From: Verrucomicrobiota bacterium | Lineage (GTDB): Bacteria; Verrucomicrobiota; Verrucomicrobiia; Chthoniobacterales; UBA10450 | Assembly: GCA_003218615.1 (NCBI GenBank) | Contig: QHOD01000112.1 | Coordinates: forward strand, 1 to 5,313 | Reading direction: 5' to 3' | DNA length: 5,313 nucleotides | Part shown: one piece after another, positions 1-5,313 of the stretch | How positions within the stretch are numbered: the stretch's first letter is position 1 | Layout: the number at the start of each line of letters is the position of its first letter | Made by a program: the position numbers and the translations under genes | Notes under the pieces: model-generated | The model's database searches: none | What the model was told of the DNA's origin: nothing | Seen by the model: the letters and a program-made list of their open reading frames with translations, nothing else

Positions 1-1827
1 CCGCCGCTGCGCAGTATGCCGCGATGGAAGGCGTCCGACTTGAAGGCCGAGCACGAGGCGAATGAAAACCCGAAAGTTCCATACCGGCACCACGACACGC
101 CTGACCCGGTCATCCAGAAGAGCCACGTCTCCACGCTCAATCTGCTCGCACCAAACGTGCCCGCCACCATCCTCAACTTCAACGGTATTCCGTTTCCTGG
201 CGTGGGCTGCAATTGCGCGCCCCCCGATCCCAACGGCGCAGTCGGTGCGACGCAATACGTCCAGATTGTGAACGAGGGCTTTCAGGTTTTTGACAAAGCC
301 ACCGGCAGTTCTCTTCTGGGACCGAATAGCATTTCTTCGATTTGGAGCGGTTTCGGCGGGGCCTGCGAGCTCGGTGGCGCCGGCGACCCAGTCGTGCTCT
401 ACGATCACATCGCGAACCGCTGGTTGATCTCTCAGTTTGCCAGCCTCACAGGCACCGCTCCGATCACCGACGAATGCGTCGCCATTTCCACGACGGCAGA
501 CGCCACCGGCACCTATGCTCGCTATGGCTTTCACCTTGGCTTGAACTTCTTTGACTATCCGAAGCTGAGTGTCTGGCCCGACGGTTATTACATGAGTATG
601 AACGTGTTTAACACCACCGGCACGTCCTACCTCGGCCCGCAGGCTTTCGCGTTTGATCGTGCAAAGATGCTCGCCAACTTGCCGGCGACATTTGTCAGCC
701 CGCGCGGACCACTCGGCGGTACCGTTGACCCTTTCCTGCCCGCCGACCTCGATGGCCCAACACTCCCGCCCGCGGGCGCGCCGGCCACCTTCGTTGGATT
801 CCCGGGTCAGGGCACCAATCCTAATTACACGACCTATCATTTTCACGCCGACTTTACGACGCCCGCGAATTCGACCTTTACCACCTTCGCCTCACCAGCC
901 GCGGCGGGCTTTACCGCCCTCTGCCCCTCCACGCGCGCGTGTGTGCCGCAGGCGGGTGTTGCTTCCAATAGTAACCTGGATGGTATCGGTGACCGTTTGA
1001 TGTTTCGACTGGCCTACCGCAACTTCGGCGACCACGAATCAGTGGTCGGCAACTACACCGTGAGCGCCGGTGGCGTGGCAGCAGTACGCTGGTTTGAGCT
1101 GCGCAACGTGACGGCTGGACCGGTGACCGTTTATCAGCAGAGCACCTATCAGCCTGACACTACCTGGCGCTGGATGGGTAGCGCCGCGATGGATGGACAA
1201 GGAAATCTCGCGATCGGCTTTAGCGCTTCGAGTTCGACCATCAATCCACAAATACGCTACGCGGCCAGGCTTGCGACCGACCCAATCAACACGCTCGCTC
1301 AAGGTGAAGCTCATCTCTTTGATGGAACCGGCAGCCAGAGCGGCACCAGCAACCGCTGGGGCGATTACAGCGCGTTGAGTGTTGATCCAGTAGACGACAG
1401 CACCTTCTGGTACACTAACGAATACTATTCCACGACAGGCTCCTTCAACTGGCGAACGCGCATCGGCAGTTTCAAGATAGCGTCGGGTAGTCCAACGCCT
1501 ACACCCACTCCGACGCCAGCACCTAATTTTTCGCTTTCGATTAGCCCGTCAACGGTCACCCTGACACGCAATGGTGGAACGGCCAACTATACCGTGACTA
1601 TCAATCCGACGGGCGGCTTCAGTTCCACGGTGCAACTTTCCGTAAGCGGTCTTCCTTCCGGCACGACCGGCAGCTTCAGCCCCAATCCCGCAACGACGTC
1701 CTCAGCCCTGACTCTAAACGTCAGCTCTTCAACCGCTCGCGGTTCCTATACCTTCACAGTCTCAGGCACCAGCGGAACTCTGACACATACTGCGACCGCG
1801 ACGCTGAGTAAGAATAACAAACCGTAG
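1..1827 (+). CDS. Probable secreted protein with Ig-like C-terminal domain (5' partial)
   Basis: The reading frame is open from base 1 and the first ATG is at 16. No signal peptide follows that ATG, so the true start probably lies upstream; residue numbers here count from the ATG. Residues about 45-490 form one large domain with conserved-looking blocks: PDPNGAVGATQYVQIVN (71-87), GDPVVLYDHIANRWLISQF (123-141), DYPKLSVWPDGYYMSMNVF (180-198), RLAYRNFGDHES (331-342) and a GSFNWRTRIGSFK block near 475-487. I recall similar uncharacterised exported proteins in Acidobacteriota and other soil bacteria, but I know no enzymatic activity for them. A Pro-Thr linker (493-503) leads to an Ig-like beta-sandwich domain (504-603) with the usual SPSTVTL, GLPSGTTGSFSPNP and GSYTFTVSGTSG pattern. 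Cysteines at 64, 66, 116, 153, 303 and 309 could form disulfides, which fits export. No membrane anchor or sorting signal follows the Ig-like domain. The stop is TAG at 1825-1827. The gene is certain; the function is unknown. Confidence 0.9.
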   Translation, partial: PPLRSMPRWKASDLKAEHEANENPKVPYRHHDTPDPVIQKSHVSTLNLLAPNVPATILNFNGIPFPGVGCNCAPPDPNGAVGATQYVQIVNEGFQVFDKATGSSLLGPNSISSIWSGFGGACELGGAGDPVVLYDHIANRWLISQFASLTGTAPITDECVAISTTADATGTYARYGFHLGLNFFDYPKLSVWPDGYYMSMNVFNTTGTSYLGPQAFAFDRAKMLANLPATFVSPRGPLGGTVDPFLPADLDGPTLPPAGAPATFVGFPGQGTNPNYTTYHFHADFTTPANSTFTTFASPAAAGFTALCPSTRACVPQAGVASNSNLDGIGDRLMFRLAYRNFGDHESVVGNYTVSAGGVAAVRWFELRNVTAGPVTVYQQSTYQPDTTWRWMGSAAMDGQGNLAIGFSASSSTINPQIRYAARLATDPINTLAQGEAHLFDGTGSQSGTSNRWGDYSALSVDPVDDSTFWYTNEYYSTTGSFNWRTRIGSFKIASGSPTPTPTPTPAPNFSLSISPSTVTLTRNGGTANYTVTINPTGGFSSTVQLSVSGLPSGTTGSFSPNPATTSSALTLNVSSSTARGSYTFTVSGTSGTLTHTATATLSKNNKP

Positions 1828-1850
1828 GAGGCGGCGGCAACGGTGCCGAT

Positions 1851-1866
1851 ACGGACATCCGTCCGT
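1851..1866 (+). terminator. Small hairpin after the secreted-protein gene, possible weak terminator
   Basis: Perfect arms ACGGAC and GTCCGT enclose an ATCC loop, 23 bases after the TAG stop. The 6-bp GC-rich stem is followed by GAATCTTCCTTACC rather than a clean T tract, so it is at best a weak intrinsic terminator and could be chance. The hairpin shares the word GACATCCGT with the stretch just after the cyclase gene. Confidence 0.25.
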
Positions 1867-1886
1867 GAATCTTCCTTACCGATTCG

Positions 1887-1916
1887 TGATGTCTCGATCA
1901 AGCGCGAGACGTATCA
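1887..1916 (+). other. Bulged hairpin
   Basis: TGATGTCTCG (1887-1896) pairs with CGAGAC (1905-1910) and, after a two-base GT bulge, with ATCA (1913-1916). This gives 10 base pairs around an 8-base loop. No T tract follows, so it is not a classical terminator. It ends three bases before the GGGAG Shine-Dalgarno sequence of the 9-codon ORF at 1930, a position where an RNA structure could affect initiation. Confidence 0.35.
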
Positions 1917-1929
1917 ACGGGAGAAAGGA

Positions 1930-1959
1930 ATGATTGTAACAATTATTCGACACGTTTGA
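1930..1959 (+). CDS. Nine-codon ORF with a strong ribosome site, possible leader peptide or gene remnant
   Basis: ATG at 1930 opens a frame encoding MIVTIIRHV and ends at TGA 1957-1959. It is preceded by GGGAGAAAGG; GGAG at 1920-1923 sits 6 bases before the ATG, which is better placed than the ribosome site of the cyclase gene itself. The codons show no run of one amino acid that would suggest classical attenuation. It may be a leader peptide, the start of a decayed gene, or a chance match. Nothing in the sequence proves translation. Confidence 0.2.
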   Translation: MIVTIIRHV

Positions 1960-2063
1960 AGGCAGTCATTTGCACACAGCTGATGACATCAGCGAATTCC
2001 CGCAGAAATGCCGTTTTGCTCTTAGGAAACCCTTGTTCTCTCCGTTGAACTACGGGGACAGGT

Positions 2064-2098
2064 ATCAGAGATCAGCGATCAGATGTCACAGATCAGAA
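2064..2098. repeat. Five-unit 7-base tandem repeat (ATCAGNN)
   Basis: Five consecutive 7-base units start at 2064, 2071, 2078, 2085 and 2092. Units 1, 2, 3 and 5 begin with ATCAG; unit 4 is the diverged GTCACAG. GATCAG occurs three times in the array. It lies 110-144 bases upstream of the cyclase start codon, outside any supported gene. It may be an array of protein-binding sites, replication slippage, or part of a dispersed intergenic repeat family. Confidence 0.7.
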
Positions 2099-2190
2099 TT
2101 TGAGTCTAGCAGAGCTGTGCTTCCAGCCCAAGTTGCGCCAGCTTTGGTCTCGACCGTCGGCCGGAAGCGGAATTATCAATTACTTTGTTT

Positions 2191-2196
2191 TAAGGT
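2191..2196 (+). promoter_or_regulatory. Weak ribosome binding site of the cyclase gene
   Basis: TAAGGT contains AAGG (2192-2195), 12 bases before the ATG at 2208; this is a longer gap than usual. An in-frame TAA at 2196-2198 rules out any earlier start, and the cyclase fold begins about ten residues after the ATG. The start is therefore well fixed even though the site is poor. Initiation may be inefficient. Confidence 0.4.
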
Positions 2197-2207
2197 AAGT
2201 TCACCGG

Positions 2208-4634
2208 ATGTCGGCCGCGGTTAAAAAGGATCTTCATCTCGAAATCGCCCATGTCCTGTTCATGGACGTGGTGGGCTACTCGAAATTGCTCGTGAACGAG
2301 CAGCGCGAGGTCGTGCGCCAACTTAACCAGATCGTGCAAAAAACCGCGCAGTTCCGCAAAAGCGAAGCGAGCGGCAAACTTATTTCCATTCCCTCCGGCG
2401 ATGGGATGGCGCTGGTGTTTTTTCAAAGTCCAGAGGAGCCGGTCCAATGCGCGCTGGAAATTGGCAGGGCGTTAAAAAATCATCCGGGCTTGCGACTGCG
2501 CATGGGCGTGCACAGCGGGCCAGTCGATCAGGTGAAAGATGTCAATGAAAGATCAAATGTTGCTGGCGCAGGAATTAACATCGCGCAGCGCGTAATGGAT
2601 TGCGGCGATGCTGGACACATTCTCGTCTCCAAACGGGTGGCGGACGATCTCGCCCAGGACATTCTTTGGCAGCCGCACCTGCATGACCTTGGCGAATGCG
2701 AAGTGAAACACGGTGTCGGCGTCCACATCGTCAATCTTTATACCGAGGAGCTTGGAAACCCGGAATTGCCGGAAAAGTTTAAGCAGCAAGGAGGCAGAAA
2801 AAAAACAACAACGGCAACTGGCGAATCGGCGGGAAGACCAGCGGTAATGCGGTGGGCAATGATCGGCGCAGTTCTTCTCATCGTTGCCGTGGTTGCGCTC
2901 GGCCTTCTCTTCTTGCGACCAAAGTGGTCGCCGATGGCTGCAACAGCAATCTCCGACAAAAGCATCGCGGTGCTTCCGTTCGAAAACTTGAGCGAAGAAA
3001 AAGCGAACGCCTACTTTGCCGACGGCATCCAAGACGAGATTCTGACCCGCTTATCCAAGATCGCCGATCTGAAGGTGATATCGCGGACATCGACGCAGCA
3101 TTATAAAAGCGCGCCTGAAAACCTGCCCGAGATCGCCAGGCAACTTGGCGTTGCCCACATCCTGGAAGGAAGCGTACAGAAGAGCGGCGAGGCCGTGCGT
3201 GTGAACGTGCAGCTAATCAAAGCGGCCAATGATTCCCATCTTTGGGCCGATACCTTTGATCGCAAACTGACCGACATCTTTTCAGTCGAGAGTGAGGTGG
3301 CCAAAGCGATCGCCGAGCAATTGCGAGCGCACCTCAGCGGTCAGGAAGAACAAGTCATCGCTGCCAGACCGACGAACAATCCTGAGGCCTACGATGCCTA
3401 CCTGCGTGGTCTGGCTTATAATCTGAAAACGGCAAACACACCCGCCAACGTTCTTGGCGCACAGAAATATCTCAGAGAAGCGGTGCGGTTGGACCCGAAG
3501 TTCGCCCTCAGTTGGGCGCTGCTCTCGTACGTTGATGCGCGCGGCTACATCACAACGACTCTTCAACCAACGGTCGCCCTCCGTGAAGAGACGCGCCAGG
3601 CAGCCGAAACCGCGCTCACTCTTCAGCCCAATCTCGGCGAGGCCGTATTGGCCAAGGGCCAGTACCATTACGCCTGCCTGAAGGACTACGACACCGCGGT
3701 GCGTTACTTTGAGCAAGCACGTCAGCTCCTACCGAATAGCAGCAAGATTCCTGAATCGCTGGCCTATGTCGAGCGGAGGCGAGGCCAGTGGGACCGGAGC
3801 GAGTCGTACTTCAACGAAGCCGAGCGGCTCGACCCGCGCAACGTTTTCCTCCTCAGCCAGCACGCGCAGCTCTACATTTTACTTCGGCACTTCGCCGAAG
3901 CGCTGCGGAAGTTTGACCAGGTTCTCAATATTACACCGGACGACGTCGATACCTTTGTGCAAAAGGCAGCTGTCGCACAAGCCGAGGGCGACCTTCCGCG
4001 CGCCTCGGCCCTTCTCGCTCCGGTGCATCCGGGGGCCGACGACACCGTCGCGGTGGAAACGCAAGTTTACCAAGCCATCCTGGAGCGCCGCCCTGCACAA
4101 ATCATCCCTCGGCTGAAGGAAATACTTGCCAAGCCTGATCCAGCGTTGGGCTTTTACAATGGCGAACTGCGCTTTTGGTTAGGCTGGGCGCAGGAGATCG
4201 CCAGCGATCATGCCGCCGCCCAGGAAAGTTGGCGACAGGCGCGGAGCGAATTGGAACCTTTCCTCAAAGAGCAACCCGACAATTTTCAGCTGATTGCAGA
4301 TCTCGCACTGACCAATATGGGGCTTGGTGACAAGGCCGCCGCATTCCGGCTGATCGATCAGGCCACGGCCGCGATCCCGATCGAGAAAGACGCGATAGAT
4401 GGTCCCTCTTCGATCGAGAGCCTTGCTCGGGTCGCGGCGCGAATGGGGGAGCCCGACCGCGCCATTGCCGCTTTACAAAAACTACTCCCGATACCGTATG
4501 AAAGCCCGCTGGCGGCAAACGTGCCGCTCACTCCCGCGCTGATCCGGCTCGATCCCATGTTCGATCCGCTCCGAAATGATCCGCGCTTCGAAAAACTCAT
4601 CGTTTCGTCCGGGTCGAAAACGGCGGACAAATAA
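2208..4634 (+). CDS. Membrane class III adenylate/guanylate cyclase-like protein with FlgO/TolB-like domain and TPRs
   Basis: Domains in order over 808 residues: class III nucleotidyl cyclase domain (about 12-180), basic Thr-rich linker (195-211), one transmembrane helix (about 216-236), FlgO/TolB-like domain (252-378, from SIAVLPFENLS to the GVAHILEGSVQKSGEAVRVN block) and a TPR region (clear at about 395-610, degenerate to about 770). It ends in an ALIRLDPMFDPLRNDPRF tail typical of this fusion family. Metal-binding Asp20 (FMDVVGYSKL) and Asp65 (SGDGMALVF) and transition-state Asn124 and Arg128 (GAGINIAQR) are present. Both positions that normally select the purine are changed: Ile61 replaces Lys and Asn117 replaces Asp. 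Cyclases use cytoplasmic NTP, so I infer the cyclase is inside and the FlgO/TolB-TPR part is periplasmic, possibly sensing or binding a partner. Activity and nucleotide specificity are uncertain. An A8 run sits in the linker (see the separate entry). The gene is complete, from ATG 2208 to TAA 4632-4634. Confidence 0.93.
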   Translation: MSAAVKKDLHLEIAHVLFMDVVGYSKLLVNEQREVVRQLNQIVQKTAQFRKSEASGKLISIPSGDGMALVFFQSPEEPVQCALEIGRALKNHPGLRLRMGVHSGPVDQVKDVNERSNVAGAGINIAQRVMDCGDAGHILVSKRVADDLAQDILWQPHLHDLGECEVKHGVGVHIVNLYTEELGNPELPEKFKQQGGRKKTTTATGESAGRPAVMRWAMIGAVLLIVAVVALGLLFLRPKWSPMAATAISDKSIAVLPFENLSEEKANAYFADGIQDEILTRLSKIADLKVISRTSTQHYKSAPENLPEIARQLGVAHILEGSVQKSGEAVRVNVQLIKAANDSHLWADTFDRKLTDIFSVESEVAKAIAEQLRAHLSGQEEQVIAARPTNNPEAYDAYLRGLAYNLKTANTPANVLGAQKYLREAVRLDPKFALSWALLSYVDARGYITTTLQPTVALREETRQAAETALTLQPNLGEAVLAKGQYHYACLKDYDTAVRYFEQARQLLPNSSKIPESLAYVERRRGQWDRSESYFNEAERLDPRNVFLLSQHAQLYILLRHFAEALRKFDQVLNITPDDVDTFVQKAAVAQAEGDLPRASALLAPVHPGADDTVAVETQVYQAILERRPAQIIPRLKEILAKPDPALGFYNGELRFWLGWAQEIASDHAAAQESWRQARSELEPFLKEQPDNFQLIADLALTNMGLGDKAAAFRLIDQATAAIPIEKDAIDGPSSIESLARVAARMGEPDRAIAALQKLLPIPYESPLAANVPLTPALIRLDPMFDPLRNDPRFEKLIVSSGSKTADK
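2788..2805 (+). promoter_or_regulatory. Candidate slippage site: AAGGAGG followed by A8 inside the cyclase gene
   Basis: AAGGAGG (2788-2794), a full Shine-Dalgarno match, is followed three bases later by eight A residues (2798-2805). The run is in phase A_AAA_AAA, with Lys198 and Lys199 as the two AAA codons. A shift into the +1 frame meets TAA at 2845-2847 after 13 codons, just before the membrane helix coded from about 2853. A shift into the -1 frame stays open until about 3106. The elements are visible; their function as a slippage site is inference. Confidence 0.3.
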
Positions 4635-4686
4635 GGAGACGCGGCGACATCCGTGTGATCTGCGGTTAAAGCTTTTGCTGCGCGCT
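4635..4686. other. 52-base convergent intergenic gap with ATCCGTG/ATCTGCGG motif
   Basis: The cyclase stop and the regulator stop face each other across this gap. It contains GACATCCGT (4646-4654) running into GTGATCTGCGG and TTAAAGC. I recall words of the type ATCCGTGTNATCTGNGG recurring between genes in Verrucomicrobiota and related genomes, but this is memory and not a search. No T-tract terminator is present. Confidence 0.4.
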
Positions 4687-4694
4687 TCAGCGCA
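4679..4694. other. Short hairpin at the end of the LuxR-type gene
   Basis: TGCGC (4679-4683) and GCGCA (4690-4694) are perfect arms around a 6-base loop that includes the regulator's stop codon. The symmetric stem could act on either strand of this convergent pair, but neither side has a proper T run. It is a weak candidate for a bidirectional transcription end. Confidence 0.2.
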
Positions 4695-5313
4695 TCAGGG
4701 TAATGAGTCGGCTGCGACTGGTAACTTCGAGTTTGCGGAAGACTGCGTGGAGGTGCTTCTTCACCATCGGCAAACTCAAGCAGGCGTCATCGGCAATCTC
4801 CTGATTACTCCGTCCCTCGCAGACAAGCCGCGCAACTTCCTGTTCCCGCCTGGTGAGGCGAACCAGTTGCGGCAAACTCGAGCCGGCCGGCTCGGTATGC
4901 GCACGAGCCTGACGGCGCAAATCTTCGCACTCGACAAGAAAATGCGGTCGCGCCACGCCGGCTGAACTGAGTTGCCTCAAATGGAGCGTTGCTCGCAAAT
5001 GCGGCGATCGCGGATGACGCACCCGTTCTTCTTTAAAGCCTGTTTGCGGCGCAATGGGACGTTGCGCCTGCGCCCATTGTTGTTTCAGCAGACGACAGCG
5101 ATCCAAGATCTCAGACGGGATCGGTGAGGTCGCTTTCATCAGTTGCGCCTCCTCGGGTCCTTTTTCCCATAGTGCGCAAAAGTCGCGCGCAGCCCGGTTT
5201 TGATAAATCGGCTTCAAGTTCCACCGCAGGAGAATCGTCGGCAATGGGAGCCGGCTCAGGAATGCTTCAAGATCCATTCGCAATGAGTGTTCGCGCTCGA
5301 GCGACCTGAGCCG
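4687..5313 (-). CDS. LuxR-type HTH transcriptional regulator with PAS-like N-terminus (5' partial)
   Basis: The frame is open on the minus strand from the right edge to TGA at 4689-4687. Possible internal starts are TTG at 5283 and ATG at 5277, but the ten codons before them are also open (read RLRSLEREHS) and look like coding sequence. The true start is probably outside the window. Counting from the TTG, residues 143-198 form a LuxR/GerE DNA-binding domain: LTRREQEVARLVCEGRSNQE, then IADDACLSLPMVKKHLHAVF and the RKLEVTSRSR end. The usual Thr of TVKxH is Met here. The N-terminal part (LPLPTILLRWNLKPIYQNRA, 12-31) resembles the start of a PAS domain; there is no receiver phospho-acceptor region in the visible part. 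It probably senses a cytoplasmic signal and binds DNA, but ligand and targets are unknown. It converges on the cyclase gene, so the two are not in one operon. Confidence 0.85.
   Translation of the reverse strand, partial: RLRSLEREHSLRMDLEAFLSRLPLPTILLRWNLKPIYQNRAARDFCALWEKGPEEAQLMKATSPIPSEILDRCRLLKQQWAQAQRPIAPQTGFKEERVRHPRSPHLRATLHLRQLSSAGVARPHFLVECEDLRRQARAHTEPAGSSLPQLVRLTRREQEVARLVCEGRSNQEIADDACLSLPMVKKHLHAVFRKLEVTSRSRLITLMR

Larger units (their letters stand above)
1828..2207. other. 380-base intergenic region upstream of the cyclase gene
   Basis: No convincing protein gene of normal size lies here. The region holds a small hairpin at 1851-1866, a larger bulged hairpin at 1887-1916, a 9-codon ORF with a good ribosome site at 1930-1959, a short dyad ATTGTaACAAT at 1933-1943, and a 7-base tandem repeat at 2064-2098. 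I looked for sigma-70 promoters and found no -35/-10 pair with acceptable spacing. The cyclase promoter, if inside this region, therefore cannot be placed. Confidence 0.6.

Noticed and set aside
1933..1943. ATTGTaACAAT dyad as an operator
   Set aside because: An 11-base A/T-rich dyad is easily produced by chance, lies inside the possible 9-codon ORF, and has no second copy in the window.
2045..2068. TTGAAC ... TATCAG as a sigma-70 promoter
   Set aside because: The spacer is only 12 bases, too short for a functional -35/-10 pair.
2064..2098. Heptad repeats as a CRISPR array
   Set aside because: The units are 7 bases and tandem, without spacers, and no cas genes are present.
1970..2224. 84-codon + strand ORF starting with TTG upstream of the cyclase
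   Set aside because: It has a rare start and no good ribosome site. It runs through the heptad repeat, overlaps the cyclase start in another frame, and gives no recognisable protein.
2553..3032. 159-codon ORF antisense to the cyclase gene
   Set aside because: It lies opposite a clear multidomain coding region and its Cys/Arg/His-rich translation fits a shadow frame.
3282..3716. 144-codon ORF antisense to the TPR region
   Set aside because: The + strand frame here is an unbroken TPR sequence with consistent codon use; the antisense product resembles no family.
3709..4116. 135-codon + strand ORF inside the TPR region
   Set aside because: It is an out-of-frame reading of the TPR codons, rich in Ser and Arg, and lies wholly inside the cyclase gene.
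4576..4965. 129-codon + strand ORF across the gap and into the regulator
   Set aside because: It overlaps the end of the cyclase in another frame and then runs antisense to the LuxR-type DNA-binding domain, which is clearly real.

Overview
The window reads as ordinary bacterial chromosome of fairly high G+C (judged by eye, not counted). It holds three genes, two of them cut by the window edges. There are no RNA genes, transposase, CRISPR array or phage genes. The protein types fit a soil bacterium of the Verrucomicrobiota (Chthoniobacterales-like) or Acidobacteriota: a large secreted protein with a Pro-Thr linker and an Ig-like tail, a class III cyclase fused to a FlgO/TolB-like and TPR region, and a PAS-like/LuxR-type regulator. 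This assignment is inference from family resemblance recalled from memory, not from a search.

Layout. Positions 1-1827 (+) encode the C-terminal 608 codons of a probable exported protein whose start and signal peptide lie upstream of the window. Positions 1828-2207 are a 380-base intergenic region. It carries two hairpins, a 9-codon ORF with a good Shine-Dalgarno sequence, and a 7-base tandem repeat. Positions 2208-4634 (+) encode a complete 808-residue membrane protein: an N-terminal class III nucleotidyl cyclase domain, one transmembrane helix, a FlgO/TolB-like domain and a long TPR region. Positions 4687-5313 (-) encode a convergent LuxR-type regulator with a PAS-like N-terminus, open at the right edge.

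How the parts may relate. The two + strand genes are 380 bases apart and need not be one operon. The third gene converges on the cyclase with a 52-base gap. The cyclase is the centre of interest. Its metal-binding and transition-state residues are present, but both purine-selecting positions are changed (Lys to Ile61, Asp to Asn117), so its nucleotide product cannot be assumed. Just before the membrane helix is an A8 run in slippery phase, preceded by AAGGAGG. A +1 shift there would end translation immediately before the membrane segment and give a soluble cyclase. This is the strongest candidate for something undescribed, but it is a hypothesis from sequence alone. No complete novel multi-gene system is visible.
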